Assembly (NCBI GenBank): GCA_016722285.1
Contig: JADKGI010000007.1
Coordinates: forward strand, 62,001-126,000
DNA from: Saprospiraceae bacterium
GTDB lineage: Bacteria > Bacteroidota > Bacteroidia > Chitinophagales > Saprospiraceae
Length of the DNA stretch: 64,000 nucleotides
Direction of reading: 5' to 3'
In this document: piece after piece, positions 51,109 through 60,391 of the stretch
How positions within the stretch are numbered: the stretch's first letter is position 1
How the letters are laid out: each line of letters opens with the position of its first letter
Program-made: the position numbers and the translations under genes
The notes under the pieces: model-generated
Told to the model about the DNA's origin: nothing
What the model saw: only the letters and a program-made list of their open reading frames with translations
Databases searched by the model: none

Positions 51109-51984
51109 TTACTTTCGGTTTTTTTCAACAAACTGAATAATCTTACCAGCTATATCAATACCGGTTGTACCTTCTATCCCTTCCAGGCCAGGCGATGCAT
51201 TCACTTCGAGTACCATAGGTCCTGAATGAGTCTTTAGCATATCGACCCCCGCTATTTTTAAACCAAGAATTTGAGCGGATTTTAAAGCCGTCTCTTCCTC
51301 CTGTGAAGAAAGCTTTATTAATTCTGATGTTCCCCCCCTGTGCAGATTGGATCTGAAATCACCGGACTTGGCCTGACGCTTCATTGCCCCAACAATTTTA
51401 TCATCAACTATAAAAACCCTGACATCAGCCCCGTTTGCTTCTTTTATAAATTTTTGAAGTATTACTTTTTCTTTTGTTGTGTGGAAAGCCTCAAGTATAG
51501 ATTCGGCATTTGTTTTATTTTCTGCCAGAATCACACCCATGCCTTGAGTACCAGTAACTAACTTAATTATGATGGGGTAGGGTGACATTTGTTCTAATAA
51601 AAAGGGAATCGTATAGGGATTGCTAACATATACTGTCTTTGGTACTCCGATACCATGACTTCCAAGTATTTGCAGGCAACTTAACTTGTCCCTTGCTTTC
51701 AATAATGGCTCAGCGTGCAAGGTTGAAAAAACACCCTGACTTTCAAACTGTCTAATCACTGCGGCTCCGTATGATGTAGCTGTACTTCCTATTCTTGGTA
51801 TGACAGCATCAATATTTCCTATTGGTTGATTATTGAAAAATATCTTTGACTTCCCTGACTCAATCATAAGGTCACATGCCATATGATCAATCACTCTGAC
51901 ATAATGATTTCTTCTACGCGCTGCTTCAACAATACTTTGTGTGCTGTATAGCGAGGCATTTCGGGATAAAATGATAATATTCAT
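51109..51984 (-). CDS. rimK: RimK-family ATP-grasp ligase
   Basis: 291 residues. N-terminal domain with SRNASLYSTQSIVEAARRR and DAVIPRIGSTATSYG, then the ATP-grasp fold: IIIKLVTGTQGMGV, DVRVFIVDDKIVGAMKRQ, and metal-binding MVLEVNASPGLEGIE. RimK adds glutamate residues to ribosomal protein S6 in Escherichia coli. First gene of a two-gene minus-strand operon, divergent from the MFS gene across about 100 bases. Confidence 0.92.
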   Translation of the reverse strand: MNIIILSRNASLYSTQSIVEAARRRNHYVRVIDHMACDLMIESGKSKIFFNNQPIGNIDAVIPRIGSTATSYGAAVIRQFESQGVFSTLHAEPLLKARDKLSCLQILGSHGIGVPKTVYVSNPYTIPFLLEQMSPYPIIIKLVTGTQGMGVILAENKTNAESILEAFHTTKEKVILQKFIKEANGADVRVFIVDDKIVGAMKRQAKSGDFRSNLHRGGTSELIKLSSQEEETALKSAQILGLKIAGVDMLKTHSGPMVLEVNASPGLEGIEGTTGIDIAGKIIQFVEKNRK

Positions 51985-52085
51985 TAAGAGAATTAATTAT
52001 CGGATAAAGATAATATTAATGTTTTATTAGTATATTCTTTAACAAAATAAAGAATGTGCATACATTAGTGTTTCAAAATCAAAAC

Positions 52086-53368
52086 ATGACCACCATAGAA
52101 CTCAATAATCGAAAGACTATAAATGCCTGGGCTATATTTGACTGGGCAAATTCTGCATATGCTCTGGTGATCTCAACTGCTATTTTTCCGGGATACTTTG
52201 AAGAGTACACACCTAAGGAAATTAGTCTCGGATCGTTAAATTTTTCAAACAGCTCGCTTTACTCTTTTGCCGTTTCGTTTTCATATATTATTATTGCAGC
52301 TTTATCGCCACTTCTCTCAGGAATAGCAGATTTTAGCGGAAGACGGAAGTTTTTCCTCAAGGCCTTTACATTGATTGGCTCACTTGCATGTACCATGTTG
52401 TTCTTTTTTAAAGGGGCACCTCAGCTGTGGCTCGGCACTTCGGCATTTATATTAGCAACTATAGGATTTGCAGGAAGTCTTGTATTTTATGACTCTTATC
52501 TTCCTCTTATAGTTACCGAGGATAATTATAACAGAGTAAGTGCAAGAGGATACACATTTGGCTATATAGGTAGCGTGATTTTATTAATTTTCATATTAAT
52601 GATGATACTAAACCCATCTTGGTTTGGTCTTGAAGATGGTCAATTAGGAGCAAGAATTGGATTTTTACTTGTTGGGGTTTGGTGGTTGGGCTTTGCACAA
52701 TATACTTTCAAATATATGCCGCCGGACAAAAAGAATTTATTCAAAATCAGCATGATCAAAAATGGCTATAAGGAAATAGTCGGTGCTTTCAGACGTGTTA
52801 GAAAAATGCCTGATATTAAAAATTTCTTAACTGCCTTCTTCTTCTATAGCGCCGGAGTACAAACGGTTATATATCTGGCAACAATATTTGCAAAAAAAGA
52901 ATTGGGCTTTGGCACAGGAGAATTAGTTTTATTGGTTTTAATACTTCAAATTGTAGCTATAGGAGGTGCCTATTTTTTTTCAGCTTTGGGGAATCAGAAA
53001 GGTAATAAATTATCAATTCTCACTATGATATTGATTTGGATAATAATTTGTATAGCTGCATATTTCACATATGATAAGGTGACGTTTTACATTATTGCTG
53101 GTTTTGTAGGTCTGGTAATGGGAGGCATCCAATCCATGTCCAGAGCGAGTTATTCAATGCTGATACCAGAAAAGACCATGACACTACATCTTATTTTAGT
53201 TTTTATGATGTGGTATATAAGTCAGCAATTGTGGGAGGTACATTTATTTTCGGATTGGTAGATAATCTGACAAATAATATGAGATATTCAGTTCTTGCTT
53301 TGGCTTTGCTTTTTGTTATTGGATTTTATTTTATGTGGCGAACCAAGAGTGCCAAATTGGAAAGTTAG
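52086..53368 (+). CDS. UMF1/Atg22-type MFS transporter (one frameshift)
   Basis: 427 residues after repair, from the ATG at 52086. INAWAIFDWANSAYALVIST at the start and LIVTEDNYNRVSARGYTFGYIGS are marks of the UMF1 family, related to vacuolar Atg22. One A is missing near 53177-53179; with it the C-terminus runs DTTSYFSFYDVVYKSAIVGG and two more helices. Substrate unknown. Confidence 0.83.
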
Positions 53369-53407
53369 TTTGACTTTTTCTCAAATGCAGATGAATATTA
53401 AAAAAAA

Positions 53408-53442
53408 TCCGAAAGCTAGAGAGAACTTCTCAAACTTTCGGA
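53408..53442 (-). terminator. Terminator of the porin gene
   Basis: TCCGAAAG (53408-53415) pairs with CTTTCGGA (53435-53442). On the minus strand it is followed at once by seven T, the classical intrinsic terminator, about 60 bases beyond the porin stop. It may also stop the convergent MFS transcript. Confidence 0.85.
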
Positions 53443-53503
53443 TAACTAAGTAAAAGTAATTTTTACTTTAAATTGATCATACTTAAACTAACACTAAACG
53501 ACC

Positions 53504-54529
53504 TTAAAAACTATAGACAGCAGCAATTAGCAATGATGATAAGTGGTCAGATCTGCCAGCTTTGGATAAATCAGGAATGACCAGATCACGCGAAAACATA
53601 TCTGTTCTGATTTCAGGAATGATTCTAAGGTTACCCAATTTAATATTGGCTGAGATAGTAAAATCCATGACATCATTACCTACAGTAGCTGGTTCTTCAG
53701 TATCAAATATTCCAATACCGTTATCCTTAAAGTACTCAGACCTGATACCGAAAGATACATTATCAGAGGTTGCATAACTCAAATATAAAGCTGTACCATA
53801 AAAATTATCAGTTGCATTTGTGGCATTAATGCCCACATTGAAGACATCTGACACGGCAAAAGAGGAAGTCAAATCCAACTGCAAAAACCCTTTGTCAGCA
53901 AGAGCATTCACATAAACCGACCCTTTTTCGAAGGCATAAGATAATTGGCCACCGAAAAAATAATTGCCATTGGGATTAAAATCTGTATAGTCTGTAGGGT
54001 TAAATACTCCAGCCATGGCTCCAAAACCGCCACCCAGATCATAGTTTATTTTAGCACCTGCATGATTAAATGGGCCGTAAGAAAACATATGAGATGTAGA
54101 ATAATGGTAATTCAAGACTGGCGATATTACTTCATATCCTACAAAAGTGTTGAACTTTCCAAGAGTAAGTGTCATCTTTTCAGTTGGCTTATAATAAGCA
54201 TAAGCCTGATTAACTATATTCAGAGATCCTTGAGAGTTAAAAACAGCATCCTTTCCACGTGGACCGAAGACCAGATCAGCTACAAATCCGGATTTTTCTG
54301 TTTCATATTTTCCTATTAAGTTAAACATACCTACTGAAAATCCAGGTAAATTTGCAAAAGAAGTATATGGTGCCAGTGTTCCTCCATTTGTAGCATCATT
54401 TGTGCTGTTTAAATTGGCTCTTAAGTATGTATCGACAGAACCGGAAATTGAAAAAAAAGAATCAAGCTTAATTTGTCCAAAACTAATCAGACAGGTCATT
54501 GTAAATACAAGTGTTAAAATGTTTTTCAT
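53504..54529 (-). CDS. Outer-membrane porin-like beta-barrel protein of the ammonium cluster
   Basis: 341 residues. Signal peptide (TCLISFGQ), amphipathic strands throughout, GKFNTFVGYEVISP and GVFNPTDYTDFNPNG turns, and a final aromatic VYSF expected for barrel assembly. It resembles the putative beta-barrel porin-2 group (PF07642). It lies downstream of amtB and glnB on the same strand, so it may admit ammonium or another nitrogen source through the outer membrane (inference). Confidence 0.8.
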   Translation of the reverse strand: MKNILTLVFTMTCLISFGQIKLDSFFSISGSVDTYLRANLNSTNDATNGGTLAPYTSFANLPGFSVGMFNLIGKYETEKSGFVADLVFGPRGKDAVFNSQGSLNIVNQAYAYYKPTEKMTLTLGKFNTFVGYEVISPVLNYHYSTSHMFSYGPFNHAGAKINYDLGGGFGAMAGVFNPTDYTDFNPNGNYFFGGQLSYAFEKGSVYVNALADKGFLQLDLTSSFAVSDVFNVGINATNATDNFYGTALYLSYATSDNVSFGIRSEYFKDNGIGIFDTEEPATVGNDVMDFTISANIKLGNLRIIPEIRTDMFSRDLVIPDLSKAGRSDHLSSLLIAAVYSF

Positions 54530-54569
54530 TGGTTTAGATTTTATTAGTGAAAAATTGTATAAATTTTAA

Positions 54570-54679
54570 CCAAAGAAACCTTGTAAATCAATCTGCAAGT
54601 GATTAGTTTTGCAGTTACATTAGAGCATTACAAGGTTTCTTGGTGCTTAATTGCCCTCAGAAACTCCACTTTTTGAGGG
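54570..54679 (-). promoter_or_regulatory. Structured spacer between amtB and the porin gene
   Basis: A 16-base stem with one bulge (54570-54586 against 54628-54643, core AAGAAACCTTGTAA) encloses a smaller stem CTGCAA/TTGCAG (54593-54598, 54609-54614). A second hairpin, CCCTCA (54654-54659) with TGAGGG (54674-54679), lies nearer amtB. The order on the transcript is amtB, small hairpin, large hairpin, porin. Could be attenuation, an mRNA processing signal or the porin leader. Confidence 0.6.
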
Positions 54680-54693
54680 TATTTTTTTATTAA

Positions 54694-55935
54694 CTATTCT
54701 GATACCATTAGTGCATAATTACCTCGTTCGATATTTTGGTATGCGCTCATTTCATGTTCTGTGAGATCAAGCCCTTTAATTTCCATCTCTTCACTTACTC
54801 TAAGCCCTACTGTCTTTTTGATGATTAAAAGTACCACATATGCAAATATAAAAGTGAAGGCACCAATAGCAACTACACCTATGAGTTGAGGGATTAATTT
54901 TCCGGTGCCAAATATTCCTACTGCCAATGTACCCCAAACGCCACAAGCTAAATGTACTGAAGTGGCTCCTACTGGATCGTCCAATTTCAATTTGTCAAAA
55001 AATACCACTGAAAATGGAATAATAGCACCGGCAATAGCCCCAACTATGATAGCTGAACCCGGGGTGAATCCATCAGCACCAGCAGTTATTCCTACCAGTC
55101 CACCTAACAAACCGTTTAGTACCATGGAATGATCCAGAGATTTGAACTTCAGATAAGATACCACAAAAGTAGTCAATGCACCTGCCGCAGCTCCAAGGCA
55201 TGTGGTTACAAAAACCAATGAAACGGCTCCCGGGTCAGCAGATAGAACTGATCCGCCGTTAAACCCAAACCAACCGAACCATAATAAAAATGCTCCGATG
55301 GTAGCCAGGGGCATGTTATGTCCTGGTATTGGCCTAACTCCTTTTTCAGTATATTTTCCTTTTCGTGCTCCCAAAAGAATAATAGCAGCCAATGCTCCCC
55401 ATCCTCCCACACTGTGAACAAGTGTGGATCCGGCAAAATCAACAAAACCAAGGGTATTTAGCCACCCACCGCCCCATTTCCACATACCTGTCACAGGATA
55501 ACAGATCATTACAAATAGGGTTACAAATAGCAGGAATGGCATTAATTTGATTCTTTCTGCAACTGCTCCTGAGACAATGCTTGCACAAGTAGCTGCAAAC
55601 ATGGCCTGAAAAATAAAGTCTGTATAGTATGAATACTTGCCATCGGCATAGTCCTGTAAACCAGCTACACCTTCAGGTAAAGTAAGTCCAAATCCCGAAA
55701 ATCCCAAAAAGCCACCTGTATAATCTGAACCGGGATACATCAGATTGAAGCCCACAGCATAATAAGTAAGTAATCCAATACAAAGAATCATTACATTCTT
55801 AAATAATATATTTACTGTGTTTTTTTGTTGCACCAATCCTGCCTCAAGTGTTGCAAATCCTAAGTGCATAATGAATACCATCATCGCTGCGATGAGTACC
55901 CATAAATTATTTGTTACAAAAGGTATTTCTGTCAT
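54694..55935 (-). CDS. amtB: AmtB ammonium transporter
   Basis: 413 residues, eleven membrane helices. FVDFAGSTLVHSVGGWGALAA carries the family signature and first pore His; the second is in TSVHLACGVWG. LHLGFATLEAGLVQQKN opens the protein. The cytoplasmic tail includes EEMEIKGLDLTEHEMSAY, typical of Bacteroidota AmtB. PII (glnB) is encoded 31 bases upstream, the standard pairing. Confidence 0.96.
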   Translation of the reverse strand: MTEIPFVTNNLWVLIAAMMVFIMHLGFATLEAGLVQQKNTVNILFKNVMILCIGLLTYYAVGFNLMYPGSDYTGGFLGFSGFGLTLPEGVAGLQDYADGKYSYYTDFIFQAMFAATCASIVSGAVAERIKLMPFLLFVTLFVMICYPVTGMWKWGGGWLNTLGFVDFAGSTLVHSVGGWGALAAIILLGARKGKYTEKGVRPIPGHNMPLATIGAFLLWFGWFGFNGGSVLSADPGAVSLVFVTTCLGAAAGALTTFVVSYLKFKSLDHSMVLNGLLGGLVGITAGADGFTPGSAIIVGAIAGAIIPFSVVFFDKLKLDDPVGATSVHLACGVWGTLAVGIFGTGKLIPQLIGVVAIGAFTFIFAYVVLLIIKKTVGLRVSEEMEIKGLDLTEHEMSAYQNIERGNYALMVSE

Positions 55936-55966
55936 GATTTATTCTTTTAATTTGATGTTTAATTAA

Positions 55967-56305
55967 TTAAAGTGCGGATTCATTTATACTACCTGTACGG
56001 ATCGAAACTATTTCTTCTATGGCTGAAATAATAATTTTACCATCGCCGATTTCGCCGGTTTGGGCTGCGTGTCTTATAGTATCCGAAATTCTTTTCACAT
56101 TCTGGTCTTCGACTATTAGTTCAATTTTGAGTCTTGCGATGTATCCTATATCATATTCAGCACCACGATATACTACATGCTCGGCTAATTGTCTGCCATA
56201 ACCCTTGACCTCAAAAAATGTAAAAAAATTAATCCCGATTTTGCTAAGATCATTTTTTACTGCTTCGAATTTTGAAGATCTTATGATGGCTTCTACCTTC
56301 TTCAT
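55967..56305 (-). CDS. glnB: PII nitrogen regulatory protein
   Basis: 112 residues, normal length. MKKVEAIIRSSKFEAVKNDL start, T-loop KGYGRQLAEHVVYRGAEY with the uridylylation-site Tyr of YRGAEY, and the C-terminal TGEIGDGKIIISAIEE nucleotide-binding loop. It blocks AmtB when nitrogen is plentiful; it is co-transcribed with amtB. Confidence 0.95.
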   Translation of the reverse strand: MKKVEAIIRSSKFEAVKNDLSKIGINFFTFFEVKGYGRQLAEHVVYRGAEYDIGYIARLKIELIVEDQNVKRISDTIRHAAQTGEIGDGKIIISAIEEIVSIRTGSINESAL

Positions 56306-56341
56306 ATATTTTTGTTTGTAAGTTATTAAATAAAAACATCA

Positions 56342-56371
56342 CAAAAGTAAGGTCAAATAGTGCCAGTCAAA
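56342..56371 (-). promoter_or_regulatory. Promoter of glnB-amtB
   Basis: Read on the minus strand, TACTTTTG (56342-56349) fits the -7 consensus and TTTG (56368-56371) the -33, with an 18-base spacer. The leader to the glnB start would be about 30 bases. Confidence 0.65.
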
Positions 56372-56877
56372 ATCTTAATTTCTTTCCCTGTGTGGTTTTA
56401 AACTGTCCTACCAGACTTATATAATCTTAATAATCAGATAATTAGATGCCAATACAATGTGGCGGGTATTGGTGTAAATATTTCATACTATTTTAACAAA
56501 AACTATAAATATTATGGGGGTATAATCAGAATTATTGTATTTATACTAAGTATTACCCCATAAATAATAGGGGTAATGATTAAAATTAATATTTATTTCA
56601 TTGTTTCGGGCTTATTTAGTTAAAATAATAAACATGAAGTGATTTTATTAGTATTATTTAGATTATACAATCTTTGATATCAGATCCTATTTCGCCACAA
56701 ATTGCGAATGCTCCAAGATTTGGTGTAGTATTCTTATTAATTTACGCTGTACTGTAGGTAATTGACAGAAAGAAATATTATCATAATGCCAAAAAAGCAG
56801 AGCTTATTGCAAAATGCATATCGGAATCAGGCTCAATTATTAATAAAAGTAAGAATATGTTTAAAGCAAAACTATAG
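56372..56877. other. Gene-free stretch with a small hairpin
   Basis: Holds an inverted repeat ATTACCCC (56552-56559) / GGGGTAAT (56570-56577), with another G-run just before it near 56515. From about 56760 one frame reads KYYHNAKKAELIAKCISESG and ends at 56877 without a start or a recognised match; it could be a decayed gene end. No other feature is seen. Confidence 0.4.
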
Positions 56878-58665
56878 TTAGAGTTCAAGTATTTTAATTT
56901 CGACGCGCTGATTTTTCTGACGGCCTTGTAATGATGTGCTGTCAGTTAATGGCTCCCTCTTTCCATATCCCTTATAGGAGATCCTGCGTACATCTATTCC
57001 CCTTATGACCAGATACTCTGACACTTTTCTGGCCCTCAGTGATGAGAGCTGATCACAGTACTCATTAGATGGAATTGTGTTAGTATGCCCACCTATTTCT
57101 ACTCTGACATTTATATTTAATTTCAAAAAATCATACACTTCATCTAGAATTTCAAAATTTTCACTTGTAATATTAGAGCTGTCTGCGGCAAAATTTAATT
57201 CATTAATTCTTAGTTTCTGCCCTATAGATACTTTTGAAATTTCCGGGTCTGGAATATATTTCTCTCTCTTTACGATATAAGTGTCGTTTGAGGTACACCC
57301 ATTTTTGTCACTTATACTTACCGAATAAACTCCAGCGTTCAAGCCAGTTAAATTTTGAGTAGTCCGGCCATTAGACCAGCTATATGTATAGCTTCCATTT
57401 CCACCCCCCACTAAAATTGTCAACCTTCCGTCTGGCTTATCAGGATTTGTAATCCTAATATTTTCTTTTAAATTAATATTAATTGGTTTAGGCTCAGAAA
57501 GTATAACTGCAGCTCTACACACATTGTAATCAGCATCAGTAACAATTACTTCATATCTTCCTGATGATAATCCCATTATTTGATTTGTTTTGCTCTCTTC
57601 ATTCCAGCGATAAGTATAAGGAGGTTTCCCTCCCGATACACTTACTTTTACTGCCCCGTTTTTTTCTCCAGTACAACTGACCGGTGAAATGATAAGACAT
57701 GTCGCCCTAAAGACTTCAGCAAATGAATTATTAAACGCAAGTTTGTATAATCCTGTACCATCCGTTCCTATCCAGATATTATCATTTTTATCACAAGCCA
57801 GACTCAATGCTGCTTTACTTAATATGGAAGCATCTGTAGAATAATTTTCAACTTTTTCGGAATAAGGATCATATGCAGTGAGCGACTCAGATGCAATATA
57901 AATCTTGCCTTTAGAATCTATAACAAAGTTATTTATTTTACCCTTGAATTGATTATTTTTAAGATTTACCGGAAATAACCTGTTGAATTGGTTGATAAGA
58001 AACATATCCTCATTTGAAATGATCCATTGCCCTTCTACATTTTCACTAGTAGCAATCATCTGATATTTTTTATCCTGTATCTCCCATTTATTCCCGTCAA
58101 TTCTGAGATAACCTTTTTCTGTTCCTACCCATAGAATATTATGTCTGTCTGTACTAACAAAATTTATTGTGTTGCTTTCTAGTTTTGAGTTTTTTGAACT
58201 GAATACATTAAATTTAGAAGATAATATATTAAATTGGAGTAATCCTGAATTTGTACCAGCCCATATGCTTCCATTTAAATAGGTTATACATGATATTTTA
58301 ACATTATTGTCAGATATGGGGAAATTTTTACCATCATTCAGATGATAAATTGCATCTTCAGTGGTGGCCCATATATTATCTTTCTTGTCTGAAACGATAT
58401 CAATAAAATTAAAATTTTCATAGAAGTGATTTAGTAAAACACCGAAACTATCCAGTTTTATTACACCATCTGATGAAGCAAGCCAGACATTATTAATTTT
58501 GTCAATATGTATTTTATTTATTTTTATGTCTGACCTAATACTTTCGCATCTGCTTATGTACACTTTAACAGCGTCTGATTGACACAAAATTGCAGTCAAT
58601 AAAGATGTCATTAAATATAGTAAAAACATGGCTGCAAACTTCGTTTGCTTTGTGGTATAAACCAA
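56878..58665 (-). CDS. Propeller, SprB-repeat and OmpA-domain outer-membrane protein
   Basis: 595 residues. A signal peptide begins at the first or, more likely, the thirteenth residue (MFLLYLMTSLLTAILC). Residues 40-330 are two-component-regulator-type propeller blades (DKINNVWLASSDGVIKLDS, DNIWIGTDGTGLYKL); 335-470 two SprB-like repeats (GGKPPYTYRWNEE, GGGNGSYTYSWSNGRTTQNL); the rest an OmpA C-terminal domain (NVRVEIGGHTNTIPSNEY, LSSLRARKVSEYL, GYGKREPLT). It should hold onto peptidoglycan and present the propeller outward or into the periplasm. No kinase domain is present. Confidence 0.85.
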   Translation of the reverse strand: MVYTTKQTKFAAMFLLYLMTSLLTAILCQSDAVKVYISRCESIRSDIKINKIHIDKINNVWLASSDGVIKLDSFGVLLNHFYENFNFIDIVSDKKDNIWATTEDAIYHLNDGKNFPISDNNVKISCITYLNGSIWAGTNSGLLQFNILSSKFNVFSSKNSKLESNTINFVSTDRHNILWVGTEKGYLRIDGNKWEIQDKKYQMIATSENVEGQWIISNEDMFLINQFNRLFPVNLKNNQFKGKINNFVIDSKGKIYIASESLTAYDPYSEKVENYSTDASILSKAALSLACDKNDNIWIGTDGTGLYKLAFNNSFAEVFRATCLIISPVSCTGEKNGAVKVSVSGGKPPYTYRWNEESKTNQIMGLSSGRYEVIVTDADYNVCRAAVILSEPKPININLKENIRITNPDKPDGRLTILVGGGNGSYTYSWSNGRTTQNLTGLNAGVYSVSISDKNGCTSNDTYIVKREKYIPDPEISKVSIGQKLRINELNFAADSSNITSENFEILDEVYDFLKLNINVRVEIGGHTNTIPSNEYCDQLSSLRARKVSEYLVIRGIDVRRISYKGYGKREPLTDSTSLQGRQKNQRVEIKILEL

Positions 58666-58940
58666 TCGAATATTATTTTATATATAAAAAAAAACAAAAA
58701 TCAAATACAAATATAAATATAACTTTCAGAAATAATTTAAATGACATATTTGAAAAGCATTTATTAAACTTTGAATATTAATGCATTTTTGATAGACACT
58801 TATCAAAGGATAATAACTAATAAACATGATTTTATGAAATTTGAATTACTTTTAAAAGGGATCGCCGCTTTTACAAACTATAATCGAATCTGTTATAGTA
58901 TATTAGCGCCATTATTTAGCTATCCTTCATAAAATATAAT

Positions 58941-60041
58941 TTGTACCTATCTAACCTAAAACTCACCAACTTTAGAAACTACGAAACTGGGTCCTTTCGT
59001 TTTCATCCTGCCATAAATGCGATAGTGGGTAAGAATGGTATGGGGAAAACAAATATTTTAGAAGGTATTTATTATCTCTGCTTTGGTAAAGGCTATTTTG
59101 CAACAGGCGACAGGTATGTTACAAAGCATGGAATGCAGTTTTTCAGAGTATCAGGAAATTTTATCGATTTTGAAGAACCAAAGGACGTAGTTGTCAAATA
59201 CAAATCCGGCTTAAAAAAGGAAATTGAAGTATTAGGAAAAAAGATTGAAAGAATTTCAGATCACATAGGCCAGTTTTTATGCGTCATTATATCACCGGAT
59301 GATGTTCATTTATTGCTTGATGGTAGTGAAGAAAGACGCAATTTTCTTAATAATACTATAGTTCAGACTGACAAACAATATCTGGAATCACTGTTGCGAT
59401 ATACTCACTTGTTGAAACAGCGGAATTCTTTATTAAAGACTTTTGCTGAAAATAAGTCTTTTGACCCTTTATTGCTTGAATCAATAACTGCCGGTATGTA
59501 TGCTCCTGCAAATTATATTTTTAATAAGAGAAATCAGCAAGTTGAACAAATACAAGCTATTTTTGAGGAAATGTATATGGAAATTTCAGGTGACAAGGAA
59601 AAGTGCACATTATTATACCATAGTCAATTACACTTTAAATCAATAGAAGCATTGATGCTTGAAAATGTATCAAAGGATAAAATTCTTTCAAGGACAACTC
59701 AAGGCATCCATAAAGACGATCTGATATTTAAAATGAATAAAGAACCATTAAGAAATTATGCATCACAAGGTCAGTTGAAGTCATTCATTATGGCTTTAAA
59801 ACTTGCTCAGTATAAAATTATTGAGCAAACAGCCAAAAAATCGCCTTTGATTTTGTTGGATGATATATTTGACAGATTAGACGAGGACAGGGTGAAATCA
59901 TTGTTGGTTTTGCTATTAAAGAAAAAGTTTGGACAGATATTTATTACGGACACAAATGAGGTAAGAATAAAGATGGTATTGGATGAATTGAAGGCTGATT
60001 TTTCAACGTATAATATTGATACCTTAAAAATGAACAATTGA
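58941..60041 (+). CDS. recF: RecF DNA repair/replication protein
   Basis: 366 residues with a TTG start; no ATG fits before LKLTNFRNYETG. Walker A GKNGMGKTN, the SPDDVHLLLDGSEERRNFLN block, signature YASQGQLKSFIMALKLAQ, and Walker B ILLDDIFDRLDEDR. Loads RecA at gaps. The 275 bases before it contain no clear promoter. Confidence 0.95.
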   Translation: MYLSNLKLTNFRNYETGSFRFHPAINAIVGKNGMGKTNILEGIYYLCFGKGYFATGDRYVTKHGMQFFRVSGNFIDFEEPKDVVVKYKSGLKKEIEVLGKKIERISDHIGQFLCVIISPDDVHLLLDGSEERRNFLNNTIVQTDKQYLESLLRYTHLLKQRNSLLKTFAENKSFDPLLLESITAGMYAPANYIFNKRNQQVEQIQAIFEEMYMEISGDKEKCTLLYHSQLHFKSIEALMLENVSKDKILSRTTQGIHKDDLIFKMNKEPLRNYASQGQLKSFIMALKLAQYKIIEQTAKKSPLILLDDIFDRLDEDRVKSLLVLLLKKKFGQIFITDTNEVRIKMVLDELKADFSTYNIDTLKMNN

Positions 60042-60236
60042 TTTTGTACTTAGTAATTCGGTGGTTTATATCTAAAGTAATAGGTTGTGTGCTGAAGGAA
60101 TAATTACATCAATTCTTAAAACGCCATCAAATAATTTATGTAATCTTTTCATTATTTAGCGACTTCACGATGTATTACTAATTTCAAAATTATTTAAAAT
60201 AAAATGAAATTTTTTAATTTATTTTAAAAAACAGAG

Positions 60237-60244
60237 TACTTTTG
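60237..60244 (+). promoter_or_regulatory. Candidate -7 box of the DUF1800-DUF1501 operon
   Basis: TACTTTTG fits TAnnTTTG; a -33 TTTG is lacking, only a T-run precedes. The leader would be about 140 bases. The rest of the gap 60042-60391 shows nothing. Confidence 0.45.
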
Positions 60245-60391
60245 TATTCATTCCCTCTTTATAAGTATGTCAATACATATTGAAGTTATTTACATTAACT
60301 TGCAATTAATAATTTATTTATGGGTGTATTAAACCCAATAATATATTTAATGTCCAATATCAGTTTAAGTAAAAAGTAAATTTAGATTATT

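Noticed and set aside
2043..53179. Programmed frameshifting or phase variation as the cause of the breaks
   Set aside because: The breaks are at many unrelated sites, mix insertions and deletions, and lack long tracts or slippery-site structures.
54651..54690. A plus-strand intrinsic terminator (hairpin then T-run)
   Set aside because: There is no plus-strand gene upstream for it to end; it is listed as part of the minus-strand spacer structure.
56785..56880. A 31-codon frame starting MPKKQSLLQNAYR
   Set aside because: Too short, no match, no promoter or ribosome site.
58590..58781. A 63-codon plus-strand frame overlapping the 5' end of the OmpA-type gene
   Set aside because: Lysine/asparagine-rich low-complexity text in AT-rich DNA, no ribosome site, overlaps a better-supported gene.
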